The notes under the pieces were generated by a model. That model made no database searches, had not been told where the DNA came from, and saw nothing but the letters and a program-made list of their open reading frames with translations. Source: Variovorax paradoxus (GTDB lineage: Bacteria > Pseudomonadota > Gammaproteobacteria > Burkholderiales > Burkholderiaceae_C). From it: DNA of 64,000 nucleotides. This document shows positions 16,884 to 25,696 of the stretch, piece after piece. Position 1 is the first letter of the stretch, and the number at the start of each line of letters is the position of its first letter. The stretch covers positions 3,968,001 through 4,032,000 of the forward strand of contig NZ_JAUSXG010000001.1 in assembly GCF_030815855.1 (NCBI RefSeq). Direction: 5' to 3'. The translations under genes were made by a program, and so were the position numbers.

Positions 16884-18167
16884 CTAATCAGAAATCGACA
16901 ACAGGAACGGATAGGCGGTTGCCTTGGCCGCAAAGCCCCCGTCCACTGGATTGCCGCAGGTTCCATGGCGCACCTGCGGAAAGAAGTCGACGCGCGTGCA
17001 CTTCTTTCCCTTGGCGGCCGGAACCACCACGTTCTGCTCCGAGCTTTGCGTCCACACCACGTGGAGCAGCGAATTTCCACGGCTCAGCACCAGCTTGTTC
17101 AAGCCGGAGCCGCTCTCGTAGGAAACCTTCCTGGAATTCCTGGCGATCTTGAGAAACTCGCTGAGGCTCGAGAAGGCTTCCTTTTTCTCGCCGCCCTTCG
17201 ACTTGAGACCGAAATTGTCTTCTCTCGAAATCGCCGACGTTCCCCGGTCCTGCCAGGCGTAGAGGTTCAAAAGCTTGATGCCGGCCGCAACGTTGGTGAG
17301 GTACTCGCGGAAGATCAGCGAAGCCTGGGTGTTGCGGTCGCGCACCGGCAGGTACGACGCATAGCCCCATTCGGAAGCGACGATGCCGACTTTTCCGAGC
17401 TGCAGCTCGTCCAGCTTGCCGCGCAGCTTTCCATAGTCGGCCACGGCCGTTTCGGGCACGGAGCGGTAGGGATGGATAGAGATGTCCGTCAGGCAGTTGG
17501 CCTTGGCCGCCGACACGAAGGCGTTTTCGAGTTGCAGAGGAACCTGGCCCTGGCTGAAAGGAAGCTTCGCAAAACCAAAGCCCATGACGACGTTCGGCGG
17601 AGTCTTCATCTGCGCGATGCTGCGGCAGAACTCCGCGGTCGCGGTTTGAAAGTCCGAAAAGAGCGCGGGGTTCAGAAAGGTCTTGTGGTCGGGCTCGTTC
17701 CACAGTTCCCAAACCGCCACGTCGGCGGCGTGCGCGTTCATGAAGTCGAGAGCGAAGTTCGCGAACAGCTTTTCCCTTTGGCCGCCGGCACCCAGGTCCG
17801 AGGGATCGTGGCCCCAGATCTCCCTGCCTCCGAACAGCGTCACGATGGCCTCCAACCTGGCGTTCTTCACGCGCCGGATCAGGTTCGGATAGTCGATCAG
17901 TGCCGGGTTGACGCTCTTCAACGGAGGCCGCACGCCGAATCGAACGAACTCGAATCCCGCGGCCCTGATTTCGTTCAGGTCTTCGTTCGAAATGGTGGCC
18001 GGGTCGATCTGTACGCTCAGGGCCGTCGGGTACTCCGTGCTCAACCCGCTGACGCCGCGGGCCTGCGCCGAGACCGAAATGGCAGCAACCGCCACAAAGA
18101 CGCAGAACAACCCGAAGATTCCGGACAGGCGCCCCGAGGCAGGAACAAGGGATGAAAACTTGGTCAA
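16884..18167 (-). CDS. Secreted PslG-like glycoside hydrolase (clan GH-A type) of the exopolysaccharide locus
   Basis: The 427-residue protein has an N-terminal signal/anchor (about 15-37, ending VSAQARG) and then a TIM-barrel-like domain. WNEPD puts a candidate acid/base glutamate at E158, and SEWGY puts the nucleophile candidate at E266. Two conserved Glu with about this spacing are typical of clan A enzymes such as P. aeruginosa PslG, which sits inside the psl locus and cleaves Psl. The start is a TTG at 18167 within a TTGA overlap with the glycosyltransferase stop, preceded by AAGGAG. It probably trims or releases the locus's own polysaccharide in the periplasm. The GH family number is not certain. 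Confidence 0.78.
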   Translation of the reverse strand: MTKFSSLVPASGRLSGIFGLFCVFVAVAAISVSAQARGVSGLSTEYPTALSVQIDPATISNEDLNEIRAAGFEFVRFGVRPPLKSVNPALIDYPNLIRRVKNARLEAIVTLFGGREIWGHDPSDLGAGGQREKLFANFALDFMNAHAADVAVWELWNEPDHKTFLNPALFSDFQTATAEFCRSIAQMKTPPNVVMGFGFAKLPFSQGQVPLQLENAFVSAAKANCLTDISIHPYRSVPETAVADYGKLRGKLDELQLGKVGIVASEWGYASYLPVRDRNTQASLIFREYLTNVAAGIKLLNLYAWQDRGTSAISREDNFGLKSKGGEKKEAFSSLSEFLKIARNSRKVSYESGSGLNKLVLSRGNSLLHVVWTQSSEQNVVVPAAKGKKCTRVDFFPQVRHGTCGNPVDGGFAAKATAYPFLLSISD

Positions 18168-19243
18168 AGGACCGACTCCTTGTAGAGATCGACGATGGCC
18201 GAATTCATTCGGTCAGCGGTGTATTTCTTTTCGAAAATCTCTCGCCCGGCTTGTCCCATTCGCACCAGGTCCACGTCCGGGGTCTGGTCGATTTCGCGCA
18301 GCATTTCGTCCAGGCGGTCGAGCGGAAACAGCCGCCCGCTGATCGTGTCCTCGACGATGTCGACGAGGCCCCCAACGGCAGAGGCGAAAACCGGCTTGCT
18401 CCGCGCCATGGCCTCCACGGCGACAAAGCCGAAGCCTTCCCATCTCGACGGCACGATGACCGCGTCGCAGGATTTGTAAGCGGCGTCGAGCGCCTCCTTC
18501 TCGAGCCAGCCCTTGAACTCGATATCGCCTGAGGGCGCCAGGGAAAGATCGTTTCGAACGGCGCCGCCGACGATGGTCAGCTTGAATTTCGGCCGAACCC
18601 GGGCATAGGAATCGAGCAATACGTCGATACCCTTTTGCCGGTCGAGCCGGCCCACGAACAAAACTCTTCGGGTCCTCTGCGATTCTTCCTTGGGAACAAC
18701 CGCCGCTTGCTGATCGGGGACCGCCGGCGCTGCCGGGGTGATTCCGTTCGGAATGCACCGGCACTTCTTGATGCCGAACTTTTCCGCAATGCGCAGTTCA
18801 TGGTCGCTGATGCAAATGATCGCGTCGCTCCAGTACGACAGCAGCCATTCGACCCAGCGGTAGATCGACTTCTTGTACGAAGGACCGATCTGGTCGAATG
18901 CCCAGCCGTGCGAGCAATAGACGATCTTTGTCTCCTGCGGCACCTGGCCCAGCAAGGCCATCGCGCGCACCACTCCGCCGGCAATCGAACTGTGAAGATG
19001 AAGAACGGCGGGCCGCTCGGTCCGGATGATTTTCCTGACTTCGGCGGCATAACTCGCAAGCGCCAGCGGACTGCGCGCGGTGGGAACCACGTGGGTGTCC
19101 TGCGAACTCAGCCATTCCACCGGTCCCGGCAAAATGAACTTCGCCTGGCTGATGACGGGAGAGCTCTGCTGGAAGCCCGAAACCATCCGAAGATAGGTCT
19201 CCAGCCCGCCCTTGAGCGTTTCGGCAACGTGCAATATTTTCAT
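18164..19243 (-). CDS. GT4-family glycosyltransferase
   Basis: The start is the ATG at 19243 (MKILHVAETLKGG), giving 359 residues. It has the GT-B fold pattern: an N-terminal Rossmann half with GGLETYLRMVSGF, and a C-terminal half with VLFVGRLDRQKGIDVLLDS. The E-x7-E signature is in SRWEGFGFVAVEAMARSKPV. It would transfer a nucleotide-activated sugar to the undecaprenyl-linked acceptor made by the sugar transferase, on the cytoplasmic face. It is the only ordinary glycosyltransferase in the locus. It lies 11 bases after the pyruvyl transferase gene and overlaps the hydrolase start. Donor and linkage cannot be read from the sequence. Confidence 0.88.
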   Translation of the reverse strand: MKILHVAETLKGGLETYLRMVSGFQQSSPVISQAKFILPGPVEWLSSQDTHVVPTARSPLALASYAAEVRKIIRTERPAVLHLHSSIAGGVVRAMALLGQVPQETKIVYCSHGWAFDQIGPSYKKSIYRWVEWLLSYWSDAIICISDHELRIAEKFGIKKCRCIPNGITPAAPAVPDQQAAVVPKEESQRTRRVLFVGRLDRQKGIDVLLDSYARVRPKFKLTIVGGAVRNDLSLAPSGDIEFKGWLEKEALDAAYKSCDAVIVPSRWEGFGFVAVEAMARSKPVFASAVGGLVDIVEDTISGRLFPLDRLDEMLREIDQTPDVDLVRMGQAGREIFEKKYTADRMNSAIVDLYKESVL

Positions 19244-19254
19244 GGCCTGCGCAG

Positions 19255-20403
19255 TCAGATCAAGGCATGAATTCCGGCAACCACCTCGCCTCTCAGCAAG
19301 TCGAGCGTTTGCCGGTCCGGAGTCTTTTCGCTCAGCAGCCCCAGCACCGAGGCTTCCAGTTTTTCCACCTTGGGCGACAAATCGAAGAGATAGCGCTTCC
19401 GTTTGGTCAATTCGAAGAACGATTCGACCTTCTTGTCCCAATTCATTCCTATGGAAGGAATGTTCAGGCTGTAGGCAACGATGTTGGCATGGAGCCGGTG
19501 GGCAACAATGCATGAACAGGCGCTGATCAGCGAAACGAGTTCGTCCGGATGGCGGGGAACGAGGAAATTGGATTCCTTCGCACCGGCTTCCGAAAAAATC
19601 TCATTCAAGATCTTGTTGTCTTCGGACGCGCCATTCGTGAAGTAAAGCACCCGCTTTCCTTCGGCCCGCAGCGATTCGGCGAGCGTCGAAAAAAACCGGG
19701 CCGATTCCGTCGAATTGGAATTGGCATATTCGGAATTCATGACCAGCGCATCGAGGCTGCTGACGCAAATCCCGATGTCCCAGTTCTTCTCGCGCGAGAG
19801 CCCTTCAGCAAACGCATCGGCACAAACAAGCGCGGGATCGGGAACGACCCTGATGCTTCCCCTCGGAATTCCGAAGTGCGTGTGCAGGTTGTTGGCCGAC
19901 TCCTTGTCGCGCGTGGCGTAGAACACCGGCCGTGCATTCCTGAAAAAGCGTTTGACCAGGAACCGGCCCATAAAAGACCACCGCGCCGTCACGCCGACCG
20001 ACACGATCACCACCCGCTTTCCGCGCAGCAGCCGGCTCAGGAGAAACAGTTTGGCCGGAAAGTTGAGCGCCACATCGCAAAACAACTGCCCGCCTCCGAT
20101 GACGATCAGATCGGCATCGCTGACCGCGGCCTTCCAGTTTTTTTGCCAGCCCAGAAAATAGCCCTTGAGGCAGTACAGAAAGACAATCAGCGATCGCAGC
20201 AAGGATGGCAGTTTTGCAAACACACGGAAGGCTCCGCCCCCCCGCAGATTTTCCTCCTCGAACCCGAGGCGGCCGGCAATGTCCAGAAACTCGACGCTGG
20301 CCCGCGGGTACTTCAGCCCGGCAATATGAGCCAACGATGCGGCGATCACCCCGTCGCCCAGGTTGTCGCTGAAAGGCACGGCGCAAATCAAAATCTTTTT
20401 CAT
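19255..20403 (-). CDS. Polysaccharide pyruvyl transferase family protein
   Basis: From the ATG at 20403 the protein has 382 residues. It shows the family pattern of WcaK/CsaB/PssM-type enzymes: NLGDGVIAASL near the start, VIGGGQLFCDV, a central VVPDPALVCAD, and the C-terminal VPRHPDELVSLISACSCIVAHRLHANIVAYSLNIPSIG. Such enzymes move pyruvate from phosphoenolpyruvate onto a sugar as a ketal, adding negative charge to the polysaccharide. It lies 13 bases after the sugar transferase gene. Codon and base use in this part of the locus is visibly more AT-rich than in the flanking housekeeping genes. Some family members lack pyruvylation activity, so the reaction is inferred. Confidence 0.85.
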   Translation of the reverse strand: MKKILICAVPFSDNLGDGVIAASLAHIAGLKYPRASVEFLDIAGRLGFEEENLRGGGAFRVFAKLPSLLRSLIVFLYCLKGYFLGWQKNWKAAVSDADLIVIGGGQLFCDVALNFPAKLFLLSRLLRGKRVVIVSVGVTARWSFMGRFLVKRFFRNARPVFYATRDKESANNLHTHFGIPRGSIRVVPDPALVCADAFAEGLSREKNWDIGICVSSLDALVMNSEYANSNSTESARFFSTLAESLRAEGKRVLYFTNGASEDNKILNEIFSEAGAKESNFLVPRHPDELVSLISACSCIVAHRLHANIVAYSLNIPSIGMNWDKKVESFFELTKRKRYLFDLSPKVEKLEASVLGLLSEKTPDRQTLDLLRGEVVAGIHALI

Positions 20404-20416
20404 CTTTGAATCTGTC

Positions 20417-21127
20417 TCACCGCGAACCGTGGCCCACGGCAACCACCCAGATGGTCTTGATGAAAATGCCGATATCCCTTCCGACGGAAAGCGTCTCGAC
20501 ATAAGCGACATCCAGCGCCACGCGCTTTTTGTAGCTCAGCTGGTTGCGGCCGCTGACTTGCCACAGGCCGGTGATTCCGGGCCGCACGGCGCAATAGAAC
20601 GACCAGTCGGCGCCATAGAGCCCCTTCTGATCGAGCATGCACGGCCGAGGGCCGACCAAGCTCATGTCGCCAACCAGCACATTCCAGAACTGCGGCAGCT
20701 CGTCCAGGCTCGTTTTCCGAATGAACTTGCCGAACCGGGTGATGCGCGGGTCGTTCTCGAGCTTCTGGTAGTCGTCCCACTGCTGGCGCGCCACGGGATC
20801 CTTCCGAAGGTGTTCCTCGAGGATCTGGGCGGAGTTCGGCAGCATCGAGCGGAACTTGTAGAACTTGAACACGCGCCCACCCCGGCCGAAACGCGGCTGC
20901 GAATACAACACGGGGGCCCCGGAACTGAGAAAAACACCAATTGCCAGCAAAACATACAGCCAGCCGAAAGCCGTAAAAAAGAACAAAGAAGCAGCAATAT
21001 CCACCGCTCTCTTGCCAGCGCGCAGCATGGTCGGATGGCGGATTTTTATCCACGCCGCATCTGCAAATTCGCTGCGCATTTCCTCGCTTCTTGGCTCGGT
21101 CAATTCCTCTTGGCGAAAATTGGTCAT
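20417..21127 (-). CDS. Undecaprenyl-phosphate priming sugar transferase (ExoY/WbaP C-domain type)
   Basis: This enzyme would start each repeat unit by attaching a sugar-1-phosphate to undecaprenyl phosphate at the inner membrane. The 236-residue protein is the short ExoY-like form: one hydrophobic segment at about 42-65, then the catalytic domain with KFYKFRSM, a basic [20 protein letters not shown] stretch, DMSLVGPRP and [14 protein letters not shown]. It lacks the multi-helix N-terminal part of WbaP. It leads the five-gene operon and follows a long non-coding gap. The sugar could be galactose or glucose; the sequence does not say. Confidence 0.92.
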   Translation of the reverse strand: MTNFRQEELTEPRSEEMRSEFADAAWIKIRHPTMLRAGKRAVDIAASLFFFTAFGWLYVLLAIGVFLSSGAPVLYSQPRFGRGGRVFKFYKFRSMLPNSAQILEEHLRKDPVARQQWDDYQKLENDPRITRFGKFIRKTSLDELPQFWNVLVGDMSLVGPRPCMLDQKGLYGADWSFYCAVRPGITGLWQVSGRNQLSYKKRVALDVAYVETLSVGRDIGIFIKTIWVVAVGHGSR

Positions 21128-21468
21128 TGGAATGCCCCATTCTCACATTTGAAGCAGAGACAAGTTTCTAACTTGAGAACTCTCATTGCTGGAGCACCTT
21201 TCGTCTTACAAGCACGCGCTTGCCCCTCTCGGGTCGGTGATAAGTTGCGGCCAGGGCTTCAAGCCATTACGGCTTTGCCCGGGAGCCTTGCAGGATGTCG
21301 CGTGGAGAAAACATTGCGCCATCCAAGCGACTCAACCACGTAATACAAAAGAACGAAGCACTTGACCCTAGGTCTTTGTTATTAGCTTCTGAGCACAGGC
21401 ACCGATTGAGTGCACTGAGTGATAAATCTCACACTCTGGTCTAATTTTCACAGAAGAATCTGCAAAGA
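21128..21468. other. Long AT-rich gap between wzc and the priming transferase gene
   Basis: These 341 bases lie inside the minus-strand arm and hold no credible gene. Contents I can see are a bulged hairpin at 21254-21280 (GGGC...AAGCC, 5-base loop, GGCTT...GCCC), the 12-mer CATCCAAGCGAC at 21320-21331 that also occurs upstream of wza, and a short inverted repeat AAGTT/AACTT near 21170. No U-tract terminator follows wzc. The region probably splits the arm into two transcription units or carries an attenuation leader for the assembly genes. Confidence 0.5.
21254..21280 (-). promoter_or_regulatory. Candidate leader hairpin upstream of the priming transferase operon
   Basis: GGGC and AAGCC (21254-21257 and 21261-21265) pair with GGCTT and GCCC (21271-21275 and 21277-21280) around an ATTAC loop, with unequal bulges. 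It lies about 130 bases before the sugar transferase start on the minus strand. I could not fit it to a known riboswitch class. Confidence 0.3.
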
Positions 21469-23721
21469 CTAGGTGATATCCCTGTTGTTTTTATATTTAT
21501 AGTGTATGTAACGGTAACCACCGTATTTGTAGCTGCTGCTGCCGGCGTGACGTCGAGATAAGTCCATAGCATTCAGAATTACGCCATTGGCCGAACAACC
21601 CGCATGCGCCAGCCTTCTGACGCTTTCGTTCAATTCGCCGAGCTGGGTTTTCTCCGCTCGGGCAACGAGCAGGAGCGAGCCTGCGAGCGGTGCCACCGAA
21701 GCCGTGTCGGCCGCCACCAGCACCGGCGCCGTATCGACGATGACCAAGTCGTAGGCCGGCGACAATTTTTCCAAAATTTGCGAGAAAGACTCGCTCATGA
21801 GCAATTCGGCCGGGTTGGGTGGAAGCACGCCGGTCGTGATCACATCCAGGTTCGGCAGAATCGACGAGCGAACGGCTTTTTCCAGACTCAATGTGCCGGC
21901 GATCAATTCGGATAAACCGGAAGATCGGGATATTGAGAAGAACTGATTAACCCGGCCCTTGCGCAAATCGGCATCGACCAGAAGAACCTTTTTCCCGGAT
22001 GCAGCGGTAATTGCCGCGAAATTGACGGAAACAAAAGTCTTCCCCACCCCGGGGGTCGCCCCGGAGATGAGCAGGCGATTGTTGGGTGCCTCCAGCATGG
22101 CGAACTGCAGGGCGGTTCGCAGGCTGCGCAGGCTTTCCACCGCCGGATCTTCGGAATGCTGGAGCGCCAGGATATGCACGCCGGGCGCCTTGCTTTCGAT
22201 GCTCCTGTCGATCATCCGCTGCGCGCCGCTCAGGGGAATGCTGCTGTAGACGTTGAGCCCTGTGTGCATCTCGATTTCGCTCGGATTGCGAATGCCGCCG
22301 AAGAACGAGTTTCTGGCGATCGCCGCGGCAACCCCGGCCATCAGCCCCAGGAGCAGCGAGATGGCGACGATCAGCGGCCGCTTGGGCCAGACCGGTTCTT
22401 CCGGGACGATGGCGTCGTCCAGCAGGCGCACGTTGCCGACCTTGCCCTCCTTGGCCAACCGCATCTGCAGCGAGCTGTTGAGCAGCGACACGTAGAGGTC
22501 GGTGTTGACCTTGATGTCGCGCTGCATCTGCACGGTGTTCTGCTGGAGCAGCGGCATCTTTCGGATTCGCGAATCGACCGATGCGATCTCGCCCCTCCAT
22601 GCCGCAATTTGCGTATCGAGTGTCTGGATGCTTGGATGCTTGTCCGTGAAGCGCGCGGAGAGTTCGCGCCGCTTCTGCTGCGCCTCGAGCAGTTTCGATT
22701 GAAGGTCGACCGTCTGGGTCAGCGCATTTTTCGCCTCATCGTCGAGGCTGACGGTGCCGTTCTCGTTTCTATAGCGGTTGTAGAGGTCTTCGGATTGCTC
22801 GAGTTGCTTCTTGAACTGGGGCAGCGCGGTATCGAGGAAGCCCAGGGTTTTTTCGGCCTCGGCTGCCTTGCGCTCGATGTTCTGGCGAACGTAGAGGCGC
22901 CCGATTTCATTGAGCAGCTGGGTCAGCTTCTCGGGACTGGGGTGCTTCCAGCTGACGTCGATCACGCCCGACTGCTTGCCCTTTTCGACCACCTTGAGGC
23001 CGTCCTGCAACGACAGGAGCGTCAACTGCTTCGAAAAGCGGACCAGCTGGAACTGGGCGCCGGGCTTGGCGCTGATGGAACTGATCAACAACCGCAGGTT
23101 GCCGCCCGGAAGGTTGGCGGTCAGCGGCATTCCGACGACGCCCTTGAGCGGAGTTTCGATGGCGGGATGAGCCAGTTCGTAGCGGTTGCCGGCTTGTACA
23201 GTCAGCAAGAACTGTTGCTCTTCGAGATCGGCCGGTACGTCGAACTGGGGAACGACGATCTTCTCGGTCCCGGTCACGTAGCCCGAGAGCCCCATGAAGC
23301 CGGGGTTCGACAGATCGGTGGCGCGCCGCGCAAGCCAGCTGCCCACGACGGGTGCATAGCGGGGTTGCGCGCCGATATAGAGCTTGGTGTTCTCCACGGC
23401 CTGCGCAAGGATGGCGCGCGACTTGACGATCTCGATTTCGCCCGCGGCGGGGGTTTTCACGCTCAGCAGCGAAGAAGCGGCATCGCCCAGAAAGCTGCCT
23501 GCCGAGTTGCCGGAGTCTTCGACCTGCACCGCCACGTTGGCTTCGTACATGGGCTTTCCGAAAAGGGCATAGGCAACGCCGAGGAACAAGGCCGCGGCGG
23601 CAACAATGGCGATGAGCCAGCGGTTGTCGAGAAGGATGTCCAGGTACTCGACGAGGTTGACCCCGTCGCTCTCCTCTTCCAGCGCTGGCATCGGCAGGGC
23701 GGCTTGCTGGGGTGCGTTCAT
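21469..23721 (-). CDS. wzc: Polysaccharide copolymerase/BY-kinase (Wzc/Etk type)
   Basis: The 750-residue inner-membrane protein controls chain length and export. A Wzz-type domain starts near residue 20 with a first helix at about 35-55. A long periplasmic part and a second helix (LIVAISLLLGLMAGVAAAI) follow. The kinase domain has Walker A GATPGVGKT from 554, Walker A' VLLVDADLRKG near 579-589 and Walker B VIVDTAP near 659-665. The tail has six tyrosines between about 731 and 743 (YKYGGYRYIHYKY), the usual autophosphorylation cluster. It starts in an ATGA overlap with wzb. Cycling of phosphorylation by Wzc and dephosphorylation by Wzb is the known control principle. Confidence 0.95.
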   Translation of the reverse strand: MNAPQQAALPMPALEEESDGVNLVEYLDILLDNRWLIAIVAAAALFLGVAYALFGKPMYEANVAVQVEDSGNSAGSFLGDAASSLLSVKTPAAGEIEIVKSRAILAQAVENTKLYIGAQPRYAPVVGSWLARRATDLSNPGFMGLSGYVTGTEKIVVPQFDVPADLEEQQFLLTVQAGNRYELAHPAIETPLKGVVGMPLTANLPGGNLRLLISSISAKPGAQFQLVRFSKQLTLLSLQDGLKVVEKGKQSGVIDVSWKHPSPEKLTQLLNEIGRLYVRQNIERKAAEAEKTLGFLDTALPQFKKQLEQSEDLYNRYRNENGTVSLDDEAKNALTQTVDLQSKLLEAQQKRRELSARFTDKHPSIQTLDTQIAAWRGEIASVDSRIRKMPLLQQNTVQMQRDIKVNTDLYVSLLNSSLQMRLAKEGKVGNVRLLDDAIVPEEPVWPKRPLIVAISLLLGLMAGVAAAIARNSFFGGIRNPSEIEMHTGLNVYSSIPLSGAQRMIDRSIESKAPGVHILALQHSEDPAVESLRSLRTALQFAMLEAPNNRLLISGATPGVGKTFVSVNFAAITAASGKKVLLVDADLRKGRVNQFFSISRSSGLSELIAGTLSLEKAVRSSILPNLDVITTGVLPPNPAELLMSESFSQILEKLSPAYDLVIVDTAPVLVAADTASVAPLAGSLLLVARAEKTQLGELNESVRRLAHAGCSANGVILNAMDLSRRHAGSSSYKYGGYRYIHYKYKNNRDIT

Positions 23722-24173
23722 GTCGGTTGCTGCTCGGGTTTTGTAATTTTCAGAATGCGATCGATCCAGGTCCTGGCGCCCACGTCGATGAGTGCCAGGG
23801 CATGCTCGAAGGCCGCCTCGTCTTTTCGGTAGGGATCGGGCACGTCCTGCTTGGCCGCCTCGGCAATGCGAAAGACCTTGCCCCGCACGAAGGGGTAGGT
23901 CGATTCGAGATAGCGGCGCTGCTCCGCGTCCATCACCAGGATCAGGTCGGCCTGGCGGCACAGCAACTGGCTGACCTGCTGCGCCACGTGGCCGGAAATG
24001 TCGACGCCGCGCCGCTGCATGAGCTTTTGCGCCGTGGCATCGGCCGGCTTGCCGACAAGCGCGCCGATGCCGGCGGAGGCCACGCGCAGATGCGGAAGCC
24101 CCGCTGCCAGGAGCCCTTCCGCCATCGGGCTGCGGCAGATGTTGCCGATGCAGACTGTCAGGACGGATTTCAT
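23718..24173 (-). CDS. wzb: Low-molecular-weight protein-tyrosine phosphatase (Wzb/Etp type)
   Basis: The 151-residue cytoplasmic enzyme carries the P-loop CIGNICRS (catalytic C8, R14) and the general-acid loop DPYRKDE near residue 120, so both catalytic elements are present. It would remove phosphate from the tyrosine tail of the adjacent Wzc-type kinase. It overlaps wza upstream and wzc downstream by 4 bases each, so the trio is tightly coupled in the order wza-wzb-wzc, as in many capsule and colanic-acid loci. Confidence 0.95.
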   Translation of the reverse strand: MKSVLTVCIGNICRSPMAEGLLAAGLPHLRVASAGIGALVGKPADATAQKLMQRRGVDISGHVAQQVSQLLCRQADLILVMDAEQRRYLESTYPFVRGKVFRIAEAAKQDVPDPYRKDEAAFEHALALIDVGARTWIDRILKITKPEQQPT

Positions 24174-25300
24174 CTGTGGCGGCTCCAGACTTCGTCGCCG
24201 GCATTGATCACTTGCGCTGCCGGCAGGATCAGGCTGGCCAGGCGGTTCCAGGTCACGAGCGGCACGGAGTCGATGTAGACCACGTCGCGCGGCTGCAGCG
24301 GGAAGCGCTCGGCCAACGCCAATGCGGCCGGATTCTTCGCGTTCAGGTGGAAGATGGCGGGCAGGCCCCTCGCGTTGTTGCGGATGACGTAAACCTGCCC
24401 CGTGTTGGCCGCAGCCAGGTTGGGACCGCCGGCCTCGCCCAGCGCTTCGTTCAGGCTGAGCCGCCCGTTGTGCATGAGCAAGGCCGAGGGACGGGCAATT
24501 TCGCCCATCACGAACACCTTGCTCTCGTCGCGGTGCCGCACCTGGACCACGTCGCCATTGCGCAGCGGAATCTGGCTGGCGTCGGCGCCCAGGTCCTGGA
24601 GGTTCGGCAAGTTGATGAGCGTGGACTTGCCGCCGCGCTGCAGCGTCACGAACGAACGGTCGCCGTTCGCCGTGATGCCTCCGGCCCGGCTGATGGCCTC
24701 GGCCAGCGTCATCGGGACGTCGGTGAAGATCTGCAGGCCGGGGGTTCGCACCTCGCCTTCGACGAAGGCACGGCGGCTTCTGAAGGACTGGATGCGCACC
24801 GTCACCTGCGGGTCCTTGATGTAGGTCGCGATGCGTTTCGCAATGAGGTCGGAAGCCTCGATTTCGGTCAACCCCTGGAGCTTGACGCGGCCGATGTAGG
24901 GAAAGGTGATCTGCCCGTCCGCGCCGACGATGAAGCCGGGCGCCACGCTGATGCCTGTCGGGTCCGCCTGCTGCGTGATCACCGCGCCCGCATTGGGCAG
25001 GAGTTCCGGGTGGTCGTAGACGATCACGCCCACGACGTCGCCCGGCCCGATGGTGTAGACCGGCGCCTCGCCGAAAAGAGCCTTCACATCGATCGGAACG
25101 GCCGTCGGCTGCGCCTCGGCCATGGCACGGATCAGGGCGGGCGAAATCGACGTGATGACCCCGTCCGGTGCGCCGTCGGCCGGCAGGTACTGGAACTCAG
25201 GCGGCAGGCTCTGGTCCGCCTCGTAGGCGGCCACGGAACTGAAACCCGGCGCGCAACCCTGCAGCAATAACGCGCCGATTAGGGCAAAACCCCACCCCAT
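24170..25300 (-). CDS. wza: Polysaccharide export outer-membrane lipoprotein (Wza/GfcE type)
   Basis: Taking the ATG at 25300 gives 376 residues with a lipoprotein signal ending LLLQG-C. The polysaccharide-export domain follows (YTIGPGDVVGVIVYDHPEL, ITFPYIGRVKLQGLTEIEASDLIAKRI), then SLBB-like repeats (RAFVEGEVRTPG; KVFVMGEIARPS). Wza octamers form the outer-membrane channel for the polymer. Earlier in-frame TTG and GTG codons up to 25339 are possible starts, and no ribosome site clearly decides. The lipobox has Gln at -2, which is tolerated but unusual. It leads the minus-strand arm behind a leader of about 400 bases. Confidence 0.92.
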   Translation of the reverse strand: MGWGFALIGALLLQGCAPGFSSVAAYEADQSLPPEFQYLPADGAPDGVITSISPALIRAMAEAQPTAVPIDVKALFGEAPVYTIGPGDVVGVIVYDHPELLPNAGAVITQQADPTGISVAPGFIVGADGQITFPYIGRVKLQGLTEIEASDLIAKRIATYIKDPQVTVRIQSFRSRRAFVEGEVRTPGLQIFTDVPMTLAEAISRAGGITANGDRSFVTLQRGGKSTLINLPNLQDLGADASQIPLRNGDVVQVRHRDESKVFVMGEIARPSALLMHNGRLSLNEALGEAGGPNLAAANTGQVYVIRNNARGLPAIFHLNAKNPAALALAERFPLQPRDVVYIDSVPLVTWNRLASLILPAAQVINAGDEVWSRHR

Positions 25301-25645
25301 CGGGTGCACGTAGCGTGTCAATTGATCCCCATTGCACAAATTGGTTTTTCAACATCCGCGATTCATATGCAAGGCCCGAGCCCAATCCGTATTTGGGCCG
25401 GGACCTTTTTGTCACGGTTCGTGAAAGCGGGCCTGCGCGTTGCCGTCAGGCGCACCGCGCGAATTGTCGCTGCCCGCGCATCACCTGTTTTCCGTTGAAT
25501 AGACGAAAAAAATGTGTCTATCTGTGGAATATCCCGAGGTCGTGCAGGGGAATGTTCGACTGCAATGCCGAAGGGCGGTTCTTCATTGGGGAATGAAAAC
25601 CTTCGGTGGACATGCAAAGCCGCTGCGCACGGTTTGCAAATGTGA

Positions 25646-25673
25646 ACTATCAATTAACCATTAAACGGATCAA
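25646..25673 (-). promoter_or_regulatory. Candidate sigma-70 promoter for wza-wzb-wzc
   Basis: On the minus strand TTGATC (plus 25668-25673), a 16-base spacer and GATAGT (plus 25646-25651) resemble a housekeeping promoter. Its -35 box abuts one arm of the CAATTGT inverted repeat. Both boxes match the consensus at four of six positions. Confidence 0.3.
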
Positions 25674-25696
25674 TTGTGGCATCCAAGCGACAATTG
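25671..25696. promoter_or_regulatory. Inverted repeat CAATTGT-N12-ACAATTG, possible operator
   Basis: Two perfect 7-base arms (25671-25677 and 25690-25696) face each other about two helical turns apart, overlapping the candidate -35 of wza. CAATTGT occurs once more just upstream of the yjbE-like gene (11334-11340), the other end of the same locus. Confidence 0.4.

Noticed and set aside
21241..21300. Possible cyclic-di-GMP (GEMM) riboswitch before the priming transferase operon
   Set aside because: A GGGCAAAGCC stretch and a hairpin recall parts of GEMM RNAs, but the second conserved stem and the tetraloop-receptor arrangement are absent. Kept only as a candidate hairpin.
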